Shown here piece after piece: positions 35,589 to 46,490 of a stretch of DNA of 64,000 bases. The translations under genes and the position numbers were made by a program. Origin of the DNA: Perognathus longimembris pacificus (taxonomy: Eukaryota > Chordata > Mammalia > Rodentia > Heteromyidae); NCBI RefSeq assembly GCF_023159225.1, contig NC_063171.1:1240001-1304000 (forward strand). Direction: 5' to 3'. Under the pieces are notes generated by a model that was given only the letters and a program-made list of their open reading frames with translations, did not search any database and was not told the DNA's origin. How positions within the stretch are numbered: position 1 is the first letter of the stretch; every line of letters starts with the position of its first letter.

Positions 35589-37394
35589 CTGTCCAGAAGC
35601 ATCCAGCTGTGAGCGCCGACTCTCCACTCTGCCGCCCTCCCCACCGACACTCAGCTCACCTCACCATGGACGATGATATTGCTGCGCTTGTTGCAGACAA
35701 TGGCTCTGGCATGTGCAAAGCCGGCTTTGTGGGTGATGATGCCCCCTGGGCGTTCTTCTCTTCCATCATAGGATGCCCAAGGCACCAGGGTGTGATGGTG
35801 GGCATGTGTCAGAAGGATTCCTACGTGGGCCACAAAGCCCAGAGCAAGAGAGGCATCCTGACCCTGAAGTACCCCATCGAGCACGGCATTGTCACCAACT
35901 GGGAAGACATGGAGAAGATCTAGCACCATACTTTCTACAACGAGCTGCGTGTGGCCCCCGAGGAGCACCCCATGTTGCTGACTGAGGCCCCCCTGAACCC
36001 CAAGGCCAATCGTGAAAAGATGATCCAGATCAAGTTTGAGACCTTCAACACCCTAGCCATGTATGTGGCCATCCAGGCTGTGCTGTCCCTGTATGCCTCT
36101 GGCCATACCACTGGCATTGTCATGGACTCTGGTGATGGGATCACGCACACAGTGCCCATCTACGATGGGTATGCCCTCCCCCATGCCATCCTGCGTCTGG
36201 ACCTGGATGGCCGGGACCTGACAGACTACCTCATGAAGATCCTGACCGAGAGAGGCTACAGTTTTACCACCACAGTCAAGCGGGACATGGTGGGTGACAT
36301 CAAGGAGAAGCTATACTATGTTGCCTGGATTTCGAGCAGGAGATGGCTACCACTGCCTCCTCCTCCTCCCTGGAGAAGAGCTATGAGCTGCCTGATGGGC
36401 AGGTGATCACCATTTGCAACAAGCGCTTCCATTGCCCTGAGGCTCTCTTCCAGCCCTCCTTCCTGGGCATGGAATCCTGTGGCATCCATGAAACTACTTT
36501 CAACTCCATCATGAAGTGTGATGTGGACATCTGCAAGGATCTGTACGCCAACATCGCAGACAGGATGAAGAAGGAAATCACAGCCCTGGCACCCAGCACG
36601 ACGAAGATCAAGATCATTGTCCCCCTGAGCACAAGTACTCTGTGTGGATCAGTGACTCCATCCTGGCCTCCCTGTCCACTTTCCAGCAGATGTGGATTAG
36701 CAAGCAGGAGTAAAATGAGTCCAGTCCCTCCATCGTGCACCACAAGTGATTCTAGGAGGCTGTTACCTAGCTGTGATAGACCCTCTCTTGACAAAAAAAA
36801 AAAAAAAAAAACCTAACTTTGCACAGAAAACGAGATGAGATTGGCATGGCTTCATTTTTTTTTTATTTTTGTTTCTTTTGGCGCTTTTGACTCAGGATTT
36901 AAAAACTGAAACGGTGAAGGTGGCAGCAGGAGCAGGAGCAAGCAACCCCCAAAGTTCTACAATGTGGCCAGGACTTTGATTGTACATTGTCTCTTTTTTT
37001 AAAATAGTCATTCTAAATATTGTGAGATTGCATTGTTACAGGGAGTCCCTCGCTCTCCCAAAAAGCCACCCCAGCCTCCTTCCTGGGAAGGAGGGTGATC
37101 TGTCAGCACTCCCTCGCCCAGTCCATTCAGGGGAGAGACAACATTGCTTTCATGTACATGGTATAATGCAACATTTTTTTTAATCGCCTTAATACTTTTT
37201 TTATTTTGTTTTCTTTTGAATGGTCAGCCATGGTGACCTTCCCTTTTTGCCGCCCCAACATTAGATGTATGAACTAAGGCTTTTAAAATCTCCCTGGGAG
37301 TTGGTTGAGGTGTGAAAGTGGCCAGGACTCCCCCTGTACACTGACTTGAGACCAGTACAATAAAAGTGCACATCTTGAAAACAAACAAATAAAT
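35589..37394 (+). pseudogene. ACTB: Beta-actin processed pseudogene
   Basis: Intronless copy of a beta-actin mRNA: 5' UTR from 35589, ATG at 35666 ([10 protein letters not shown]), 3' UTR with AATAAA at 37359-37364 and an A-rich tail. Actin polymerises into cytoskeletal filaments; this copy cannot encode it. Codon 86 (Trp) is TAG at 35921-35923. A frameshift near 36330 ends the next frame. About 12 codons are missing between YAN and IADRM near 36551. Another frameshift lies near 36620, and in the last coding stretch Tyr and Cys codons are stops. Many missense changes. TSD AAATGAATAGCCCTGA (35573-35588) and AAATAAATAGCCCTGA (37395-37410), one mismatch. Confidence 0.97.
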
Positions 37395-37410
37395 AAATAA
37401 ATAGCCCTGA

Positions 37411-38840
37411 TGTAGATAAATTCTGGGATGGTGATATGTTGCACTGGCATCATAAACAAAGGAAATGAGAGAAGTCACATGACCCCCAAGAAGTATTAAT
37501 CACTCAATTGGCTCTTGAATTTCTCATTTTCTTTCCTCCGAGGCCTTCTATTCTTTTCTTCTTGCACATACATGAGACTGTCTTTGGCGGTCTTTAAATG
37601 ATCATTTTTCCTTTCCTTGCATCAGTCTTGGGCAAGGGCAGGTATCCTGATTTTTGCCACCTAGAGTACTTTGGTGCAGCAACTCTATAGCCTGTGGGAT
37701 AGTGTTACCTGGGAGTTAAGAGTAGGGGGTTGGTATGAACGTGTGTGTGGGTATTTATCAGTTAATGTGTGTCCATTGAGTTGTTTTCCATAATTTGGCT
37801 ATGCCAAATAGTATAGCATGAACATGGGTGTGCAAGAGTCTTTACTGCATCCTGATTAGTAATGTTTTGGATAAATATACAAAAATGACACTTCTGGATT
37901 GTAGGGTTTACGTTTTTTGAGCAATTTCCAAACTGCCTTCAATATTGGTCACACCAGTTTACACTTTCATATGGGGGATTTTAAATAACACAATTCAGGT
38001 AAAGAAACTGTGTGACTTCTATTTTTCCTGTCTGAATGATATCCCTTCTTTCTAATACACAGATATTGTTGACCAGGTAAACATTTTCTAAGTGTTGTGT
38101 CAGGTTTAACATTTTGGTTAGAATTGCCAATGTCTAGAATATTGGTAGAAGTGCTAATGTCTAGAAAACGGGCCTTCAGCTTCTCCACAGAGAAAGGTGC
38201 TGGTTGAAAGTGGAAGAGGGAAAGAATAAGGCTTACCAACTCACAGTCAGAAGTGACTTGGCCTTTCCCAGTTCAAGAACTATCTTGACTCTCAGCATGA
38301 TGTTTTTACCTCCTGGATGCCATCAGCCCAGGGACGTTTATCTATAGCAGGCAGTCACTCCTCTGGGCATGGTTGTCAGTCCTTGTCTCTCATCATTTAA
38401 GTACCCCATCTCCAACCTGGGAACCCTGTTTGACAATCTCAGAGTCACACTAAGCTCTTCTGGGTCCTTTGCCCTATGGGAAACAAAGGAGTTTGAATCA
38501 TAATCCCAAAGCATTAAACCTGAAATGCCATAATCCCAAATATTGAAACCTTGAAATATCAAAATTTCTAAAGTATGACTCTGCATGATTGAACAAAAAT
38601 TATATTTTAAGTATTTACATTTTCAGGAAGAATTTAAGAACCATGTAAACAGAACACTTCATGGGCTATTTTATACAATAAGATAGTCAATAATAACATA
38701 ATAATGTTGTGCATATTTTTCAAGCATAAGCAGTCAGAAAGACTAATAAGAGACATATGGTGTCATGCTATGAGGAGCTGAATCATACTCATGATGAAAT
38801 ATTTCAGAAAGTAAGAAGTGTAATCAAATATCATTGCAGT
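37411..38840. other. Unique intergenic sequence
   Basis: No gene recognised. A small imperfect duplication lies at about 38112-38170 (AATGTCTAGAA twice, 30 bases apart), and another ATAATCCCAAA pair near 38500-38540. Confidence 0.5.
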
Positions 38841-39115
38841 TTGTTAGCTTTCTGTCACCACAACAAAATACCTGAGATAATCAACTTAATGGCAAAAGGT
38901 TTGTCTCACATTTTCAGTTCCTGGTTGCATAATCCCATTGTGTTGAGCTTGTGGTGGTTGGCACAGTATGTCAAGAGTCTGTGATAGAAGAAAGTTGCTC
39001 ACCTTGGCAGCTGGCAAGCAAAAGCAAGAAACAAAATGGGGCCATGTTCATGACTTAAAAATTTCTCTGATGTCCTAACTTCCTACCATTAGGTCTGACT
39101 TCTTTTCCCAATAGC
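38841..39115 (-). mobile_element. MaLR-like LTR remnant, minus strand
   Basis: AGCTTTCTGTCACCACAACA then AAATACCTGAGATAATCAAC and AAAGGTTTGTCTCACATTTT. This is the reverse complement of the R-U5 end typical of MLT/MST/ORR-type LTRs (AATAAACC... followed by CTCAGGTATTTTGTTG). Diverged; the same family appears at 62430. Confidence 0.6.
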
Positions 39116-39121
39116 ACCCTA

Positions 39122-39440
39122 GGCAGAGCATGTGTGGCTCATGCCTATCATCTCAGCCACTTGGGTGGTGGAGATCGAGAGGATCACAGTTTGAGGTCAA
39201 CCTGGGCAAATGTTAATGAAGCACTCATTTTAACAAATAAGCCAGGCAATGGTAGTGTGTGCCTGTCATCCCAGCTATTCCGGAGCCATAGGTAGGAACA
39301 CTATGACCTGAGCTCAGTGCTAGGCAAAATCACTAAGACCCTATTTGAAAAAATAAAGCTACAAAGAACCTAGGGTGTAATTCAAGTGGTAGAACACTTT
39401 CCTACAAGCATGAAGCACCAGGTTTAAACCCTGAAACTAA
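39122..39440 (+). mobile_element. B1 remnant plus B1-dID-like SINE
   Basis: A B1-like monomer starts near 39127 (GCATGTGTGGCTCATGCCTA). A second head starts near 39240 (GCCAGGCAATGGTAGTGTGT), and an ID-like half with TTCAAGTGGTAGAACACTTT sits near 39379. Confidence 0.75.
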
Positions 39441-39478
39441 TATAGAAGGAAAACAATTCTAAGCCAATGCATATGTGT

Positions 39479-39508
39479 TTGTGTGTGTGTGTGTGTCTGT
39501 GTGTGTGA
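39479..39508. repeat. Short (TG)n microsatellite
   Basis: About 14 TG units with one TCTG interruption. Confidence 0.85.
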
Positions 39509-39509
39509 C

Positions 39510-41140
39510 AAACATATAAAAATAAATATACACATAAAATACATATGAGATATATATGTAACATATATGCATATATTTGTACCCAACAGCAAAAAGAATC
39601 AATGCACAAGGCCCTGGTACCCATAACACAAAAATGTATTTCTCAACATATTAGATTCATTGTATTGAAGGTATATGAAATGAAATACTTCACAAGCACT
39701 CTCCTAAATAACACTGACTCATACAGTATAGACATTATTCTACATTCAGTTTTCTTTCTGAATAAATCAAGAAGAAAATTTTAGTCTAGTATTTTACCAT
39801 TTCTGTAATGCTAACACCATCTTTTGTAGAAAAGAAACAACAATATTAAAAATAACTCTGATCCTTTCTAGCCTTTAGAGTCTGAAAATCATGCTAGCTT
39901 TTGTGTTGAGTTTTCTTGATATAACATGATATTCAATTATTGAAATTAGTCAATCTACTAATTTTTTAAAACAGTACATTTTAGAAAAGTTGTCTCACAA
40001 ATAACTGATATATGGGAAATACTTCTGAAAAGATAGTCTTATAAAAATAGAGTATCTCTGAACTCTGGGGATTACCTTTGGTCCAGAGCCATATATACAG
40101 CAAACAGAAGATAGCTAGATCAGCAGTGGGCAAGACAGCACTGTGTATGGAGAAGACGGGTGAGCAGGAAATGGGTGCTGGGCACAGTGTTGCTGAGGAG
40201 ACCTGAGATTCCCACACACAGAATCCACCTTGCATCTCCTCCAAAGCCAAGGAATGCTTGAAAGATGCCTGCCTCACAGCCTGTCCTCTGTAATTCTCAG
40301 CTCCTTGTCCCCCTTGATGGCCCCAAATAAAGAGCTCCCCTCTAGAAGGGACAGGCCATGCAGCTCACCCTACACCAGGAGAGCCAGAAGGCTTGATTTC
40401 ACTCTTAAACCTGACTGAATACTCTAAGCCCTTAACTTCAATTTATTTCTGAAAGCTGTATGAAATATAGATCAGTCAATTTAAAGATCTTAAATGTAAT
40501 CATAAACAAATCTAAATTCATAGTTTTAAAATTCCTAGGGAGATGCAACCAGTAAAATTACATAAAGCACTGTCAAGAATGAATGTAAGAAGTCAATTAT
40601 ACATTTTACAGAAATTCCTTTGTTATCTGCTATTATCCAATTCCAGGAATTCCATCCGTATAGGGGGCCAGGGGTTGTTGGGAGGTGGGGGGAGCCCGGT
40701 GAAGTGACGTTAATCTTTCAGTTCTTGAATTCTAAGAGATAAGACAAAACAACAGATCCTTTTGGAGAAGAAGCAGACTGCCAATTTTGTAGTAAACAAC
40801 TTAGTCATAGAGTGAGTCCTGTTATCATACGATAAGGAGCCTGGAAAGATTGATAACTGAGGTTAAATTTTCAAGGGATTTATTCCAAATAGAGTTGGAG
40901 GGGAAAAGCAGAAGATATAGAGTAGAAGGTTGTTGCAAATGTTCTCACCAGGGAACAAGGTTAGGTCCAAAAGAAGTAAATGGAGAAGGAATGGCAAGAA
41001 GAGTAGGAATAATGCTCCCCAGTCTGGTTTATGTCAAGATTTTAGGAGCTTAGGTAACAACATGAAAGAAATTCAGTTCATTTTATTTGGTTAGGATGGA
41101 CAGATGTATTAAAAATTGATGCAAACTAAGTTCTTAACAC
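39510..41140. other. Unique intergenic sequence
   Basis: No gene or repeat family recognised. A G-rich patch lies at 40661-40696. Confidence 0.5.
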
Positions 41141-41144
41141 TAAT

Positions 41145-42056
41145 CACTTAGCTAGGCCCTAGTAATTCATGCCTGTAACTCTAGCTGCTCAGGAAGCTGA
41201 GATCTGAGGATCACTATGGAAAGTTAGCCCAGGATGAAAAACCTATGATACTTCTAATGGGGTTTGAGGGAGGAGATTCCCCATCCCTCCAAGAGTCCTC
41301 CACTCAGAAACAGTCTCAAGCAAAAAGATGATAAAAAGGTGGATTTATTGGGGAAGTAAAAAGCGAACTGACGGCCAAGGTTGCAGCCCAGACCTGGGGG
41401 CTGGGACCACATGCACCGGGCCACTCTCACGGGTCAGGTTATAAAACAAATACCACAGGGTCAATCCTGCCACACGCAGGTGGCCAATGAGGTTACAACA
41501 TTGACAGAGTATGCCAGGTCACACACAGGTGGCCAATGGAGTTACAGTCTGTCTCATAGCAACTGTTTGAACCAACCTATCATTGTAGTTAGAATTGGCA
41601 CACAGATTTGGCAGGACTCACATGATGCAGGGGGATATGCCTACTCATGGGAGGGCACAGGTTTAACCTTGAACATTACACAACTCAGGTGGTCAAGCAG
41701 TTTACACAATATTATCACAGTGAAGTGGATTCCCAGCAGACAGGGCAACACTGAGCCTCAGGGGCTGGGGAGATCTTAGTGAAGATGGAGTCAGCTTCTG
41801 TTCTCTTTAATCTGAGATGCAGTCAATCTGATACCTCTCAACAGCCAGTGATGGCACTGGCCAGATCTGACCTCCATATTACAATACTAATTTTTAAAAA
41901 CAAACATCAAAAAACCAGAAGTGGAGGCATGGCTCAATGACAGAGTGCTAGTCTTGAGTGGAAAAGTTAAAGGACAGCACCCTGGCATAGTGTTGAGAGC
42001 ACCCTGGCCCTGAGTTCAAGTTCCAGTACACCCCCCCCCACACACACACACACACA
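41145..42056 (+). mobile_element. B1-dID-like SINE split by a solo LTR
   Basis: Left half 41145-41253 (B1 head ATTCATGCCTGTAACTCTAG) and right half 41884-42030 (CCAGAAGTGGAGGCATGGCT, then CCTGAGTTCAAG). A C8-(CA)n tail lies at 42029-42056. The halves join cleanly once the LTR and one copy of its ATACT duplication are removed. Confidence 0.85.
41254..41883 (-). mobile_element. Solo LTR (family A), minus strand, 5-bp TSD ATACT
   Basis: 630 bp. On the minus strand it starts TGTAATATGGAGGTCAGATC and ends CCCCATTAGA (one change from the expected ACA end). ATACT flanks both sides (41249-41253 and 41884-41888). TATA-like TTATAA lies near 41439 and AATAAATCC near 41343, both read on the minus strand. 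Same family as 9239-9808 and 49463-50032. Confidence 0.88.
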
Positions 42057-42428
42057 TCACTTAGACTTTGCATTCGTGAACAATAGTTTCTAAGAGTAAC
42101 GGAATCAACAGACAATGGTAACCTTCCCAGTCTGCCAAAGCCCTGGGTGCCTCACAAACAATGGAAGAGAACTAGGGCCTCACTGCTACTTTAACATCTC
42201 CTATTTCATATTGTCAATGAAAATTTGCCTTTATGGATTTCAGAAAAATATATTCACATCGGATGAGATATGAATCTTCCAATTAAATCTTCGGTGTTAG
42301 AAGACGACAATGTAACTTTTTCTTTGTTGCCAATGAAGTTGGATTGAAACAATTCCTAAATTCAGACAGATGACTCTGAAATGTCACCTGCATTATAAAG
42401 CAGAAATTGCTATTAAGCAGAAAGTGAG

Positions 42429-42642
42429 GGGCTGGGGATATGGCCTAGTGGCAAGACAGCTTGCCTCCCATACATAAAGCCCTAGGTTCGATTCCCCAGC
42501 ACTATGTATACAGAAAATAGCCAGAAGTGGCACTATGGCTCAAGTGGCAGAGTGCTAGCCTTGAGCAAAAAGAAGCCAGGGACAGTGCTCAGGCCCTGAG
42601 TCCAAGGCCCAGGACCGGTAAAAAAAAAAAAAAAAAAAAAAA
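42429..42642 (+). mobile_element. ID-like tailed SINE
   Basis: Complete copy with box B GGTTCGATTCC near 42485, both halves and an A22 tail. Flanked by short AAAGTGA-type duplications (42421-42427 and near 42640-42646). Confidence 0.92.
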
Positions 42643-42742
42643 GTGAAACTGGCAATTTCTCTTTTTATCCTTATTTTTTAAAATAAAGGTGATATACAGA
42701 GAGTATAGTTCTGTAGTGGTAATTGTAATATGGAGGTCAGAT

Positions 42743-43156
42743 TGAAGAGTTAAAGTAAACCCCGTTTTCAGGCAGTCCCCATTTTGTTGTCTGTTTAAAC
42801 TTTGAGTAACACAGGCCACCAATTATCCTGGCTAGCAGGACAAGCTTATTAGGGCCCAGCCAGTCCGGAAACTCCCTGCTTAACTCTAACCGCCTGGGAA
42901 TGCTTAACTCTAACCGCCCCAGAATGCCTCAAGCCCTGATCCAATCAGATTTGTACCCATATCCTAATCTTTCTTGAACACCTGATTGCTGTAACTTGGT
43001 TTTTTGCCTTTATAAGCTCTGTGAAATCTCAGCTCGGGGCCTTCCTCCTAACCTCTGCTGTGTCAGTGGGTAGGACAAGGCCCGGCCTTGCTTTTGCATT
43101 TCGGAATGTCTGGCTCTTGGTGGTCTTGGTGGTCTTCTCACAACTTGGGCATAACA
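42743..43156 (+). repeat. 5' LTR of class I provirus, poly-A signal deleted
   Basis: Matches 49048-49462. CCAATCAGAT (CCAAT-box-like) lies near 42942 and TATA-like TTTATAAGC near 43009. It has an extra tandem copy of an AACTCTAACCGCC stretch near 42880-42920. It lacks about 23 bases that in the 3' LTR include AATAAA. Confidence 0.9.
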
Positions 43157-43158
43157 GT

Positions 43159-43176
43159 TGGGGGCTCTTCCGGGAT
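43159..43176 (+). other. Primer-binding site, tRNA-Pro type
   Basis: TGGGGGCTCTTCCGGGAT, two bases after the LTR end. One mismatch from the 18-base complement of tRNA-Pro used by many gammaretroviruses. Confidence 0.9.
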
Positions 43177-43208
43177 AGCCCCAGAGACCCCTGAGACCCC
43201 AGACTCCG

Positions 43209-43217
43209 AAGGTAAGA
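43209..43217 (+). promoter_or_regulatory. Probable splice donor of class I provirus
   Basis: AAG|GTAAGA in the leader just after the primer site. A strong donor match; use not demonstrable from sequence. Confidence 0.5.
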
Positions 43218-43410
43218 AAACAGCGCTGTTAAATTTTATTGTCCTGTCATTTGTCTGTTTGTCTGTTTTGCTTCTTTCTTGAGGATGGCCATTCTGACTC
43301 ATATTTCTTGAAGGGGTTGTCAAAGCGGACACGCTTGCACAACAATCCTGGAGAAACTGGAGAATGCCCCAGACCCTCCACCCTTGAAGGGGGACCCCTA
43401 GAACCCCTCC

Positions 43411-44208
43411 TTGATACTTGTAGGGCACAAGTCAATTTGGTTTTTGGCCGGAACTGACCAGGAGAGCCTCCTAACCGAGGCTCAACCAGCCCACCTTGAT
43501 CTTAGGTCTGCTCCTTCTGACCCTTTACAGGAGTCAACGGACCAACTTAGGTCACCTCGACCACTTTGTAAATCACAGGCCTGCTTTTATTTCCTTGTTA
43601 CTGTCATTATTTTCCTGTTTTTCATTTTATTGTGGACTGAAGGACTAACGAGACTGTGGATAATGGGTAACGTACCATCTAGCCCCCTAGACTTGACCCT
43701 AGCCCAATGGAAGGAGGTTAACCAGAGTGTGGCCATTAAGAAGGAAAAGTGGATCACCTTGTGCAAGTCAGAATGGCCCACCTTTGAGGGAGCTAATTGG
43801 CCACCCGAGGGGAGCTTTGACATAGGTAAGATCAGGACTTTGCAACGCCTAATCTACACCCCTCATTTGGGCCATCCAGACAAGAAAGAAACCAAGAAAG
43901 GTTTCAGCTGTGCCCTCCGCTCTGGAGGGTCCCACCCAGTCAACTCGCTGGCGCCAGCAGCCCAGGATATGGACACGTCAGCCCTGAGTCCTGACCTGCA
44001 GCAGCCAACAGGGGAGGTTGCGGGGCCAGACCAAGCCACCCGCAGGTGGCCAGGAGTGACCCCACCACGCAGCGCTGTTGTCTCTGTATTGTTTGTGAGT
44101 CTGACAGTCTCTTTTGTGTCAAACCTACATAACCTGTTTTGTTATCTTGTCCCGTGTTTGTTGGCACCATCAGTTTATAAATTAGTAGATTGTTTATGGC
44201 ATATTTAG
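43411..44208 (+). pseudogene. gag remnant with glyco-gag-like upstream extension
   Basis: Open for 265 codons. Codon 85 (ATG 43663) begins MGNVPSSPLDLTLAQW, a gammaretroviral matrix start with Gly2 for myristoylation, followed by a further matrix-like block to about residue 140 (SEWPTFEG). Downstream the text becomes Pro/Ser-rich, with a hydrophobic stretch near the end and no capsid or nucleocapsid motif, so gag is truncated. The 84 codons upstream of the matrix ATG are in frame and contain a hydrophobic segment (LVTVIIFLFFILLW, about residues 62-75). This resembles the membrane-anchored glyco-gag leader of murine gammaretroviruses. Real translation of the extension is inference. Confidence 0.75.
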
Positions 44209-44865
44209 TTCTTAGCAGCATTGCTTCTCCAGATTTGTCAAACTGCTTTTACTTTTGCCACTTTTGCATGTTTGTCTCAGTTTATATCAAATGTTCTGAG
44301 TTGTCTGAATGATGTGGTTAATTGGACTTTTATGTAAAAGAGAAAGTGAAAGTGCAAGCAAAAAGGCCTAGGACAAGACTGAGTACTGAGGAGACTAGGT
44401 CTGGTGGTGAATTAGGAAAGAAAGTAAAAGTAAATGCAATCAGATACTAGAAAAGGTTATGCTGCAGAAAAGGAAAAATTAGAAAATTATTTGGTGTGCT
44501 AAAATGTTTTGCTAAAACTATCAAGCCCTGGAAAATGAGACTGGAGAATGCTAAAATCATTTGTTAAAAGTTTTGTCTTAAAATTTAGTGTTGCAGGAAT
44601 AAGATTGGCAAAAATATCTCTTGCCACTGGAAAATGTACGGCCAATGTTTATTTTGTGCGCTTTAAGATCTTTTGAATATGTGTGTGTGTGTGCATGTGT
44701 GAGTGTGAATAGGTTCAAGACTGTTAGTATGATGTAAAATTGAGTGAGTTTAAGTTTAAATTCAAATGGTCATCGAGTTTGGGTGTTACCAAATGCTTTA
44801 AAGGATTATTGCATTGTTTTAAAGAGGAACTATAGTTAAAAAATGTTTAATTAAAAAAAATCAGA

Positions 44866-45072
44866 GGGGCTGGGGATATGGCCTAGAGGTAAGAGTGCTT
44901 GCCTCATATACATGAAGCCCTGGGTTCAATTCCCCAGCACCACATATACAGAAAATGGCCAGAAGTGGCGCTGTGACTCAAGTGGCAGAGTGCTAGCCTT
45001 GAGCAAAAATAAGCAAGGGACAGTGCTCAGGCTGAGTCCAAGGCCCAGGACTGGCAAAAAAAAAAAAAAAAA
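44866..45072 (+). mobile_element. ID-like tailed SINE in class I provirus
   Basis: GGGGCTGGGGATATGGCCTA start, box B-like GGTTCAATTCC near 44924, second half, long A tail. The AAAAAAATCAGAG duplication (44853-44865 and near 45075-45087) marks the insertion. Confidence 0.93.
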
Positions 45073-45130
45073 AAAAAAAAAATCAGAGCTAAGTGTCAGA
45101 AATTTGGATGTAAAGGTTTATCACTGTTAA

Positions 45131-45150
45131 CAAAAAAAAAAAAAAAAAAA
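45131..45150. repeat. Poly-A run
   Basis: A19 with no attached SINE visible; either an old tail or slippage. Confidence 0.8.
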
Positions 45151-46289
45151 CTGCTTGAGTTTCTCAATCACAGACCAGTAGAAAAGGACAGGAAAAACCT
45201 GTGACAGGCCTATGTGCCTATCCACAGGAGTGAGGGGTGATCTGGCAAAGGTGCAGCTTAGCCAGCCCACGTGGTGGCACAGGCCCTGGAAGGAATGCAC
45301 ATGGTGGGACAGCCATAAGGGGGCGTCCATTCATGGTAGAAGAGGACAAGCCAGCACCAAGACAGTTCATCAAGCTCTGAGGAGGAGGATGGAGATAGGC
45401 CTTTTGGTAGGACAGGCCAATGGAGGCCTTTCTTTTGTTTCTTTTGTTTTCAGGTGAACTTTGGAAACCTGGTGGTAAAAATGAATGATTTGACTGGAAT
45501 TTCTAAAACTGCCCCTTGAGAGGTATTAAGAATTGGAAAAGTTTTTTAAATGGTTAAAAAGTTAATTTATCTGATGTGATTCAATTCCTGTGCTATTTTT
45601 GTAATTTGGATTTTAAAGGATATATATTAAACTAATGGGGATAGAAGTAAACTTTCATTAACTCTCTGTATGTAGGAAGAAATGGCAAAATGGGCTAACG
45701 TTTCTCACTAATTTATTGGAAAGCTAAGTGGATAAGTATTTCTAATTTTGTAATTGTAATTCTTGCATTAAGGAAAAATTGTCATTTGAGTTCAAAGGTC
45801 TTCATGCCATGGGGTAACTGGGACTGAAAAAAAAAAAAAAGAAAAAAAAGAGGCTCTTTTAAAACAAGCAGCCCGGAGGCAAAGGGCAGCACCTGGTTTC
45901 AGAATGCCTGTAAGCTTCCGAGTTTTTCCAATGCAGATAAAAGCTAAAGTGTTAGTGTTAAAGCAAACATTAGTAAAAAGGCTTTGAAAATCAAGAATGC
46001 ATTTCTAGATAAGAAATTTGAAAGTAAAATTGCCCTAAATGATTGTTAAAAAGAAAAATTATGGCTACCAAAATGAGTGTTTAATTGCCATTCCAGTTTG
46101 TTTGTAGGTTTTTTGTAACAATTTCCAGCAGACCCACAGAGAAGGACAGATGATTCCTGCAAGTTTGTCAAGATCTAACATTGGCCCTTAATAAGCTCCA
46201 GGTAAGAGCATGCTTAAAAACTACTTCTGTGTGGACCACCTTGTTGCTTTTAATTGGAGTAAAGTGGCCTCTTGTAAGACTCATTGGTC

Positions 46290-46490
46290 TGAAATCTGCA
46301 GTTTGAAGCCAGCCTGGGCAGAGAAAGGTCCCTGTGAGAGTCTTCATCTCTAGTTGGCCAGCAGAAGTGCTGGGAAAAGAGTTGTGAGTCGCTTTGAGGC
46401 TCAAAGTGGTAGGGTGCTAGTCTTGAGCTGGAGAGCTGAGGGACAGCACTCAGGCCCTGAGTCCAAGTCCAGTGAAAAGTCACGCCTGGG
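46290..46490 (+). mobile_element. B1-dID-like SINE remnant in class I provirus
   Basis: TTTGAAGCCAGCCTGGGCAG near 46303 and CTCAAAGTGGTAGGGTGCTA near 46400, then GGGACAGCACTCAGGCCCTG near 46440. The B1 head is missing or very diverged. Confidence 0.7.

Noticed and set aside
35651..35968. 105-aa minus-strand ORF over the actin pseudogene
   Set aside because: Antisense shadow of the GC-rich actin coding sequence.
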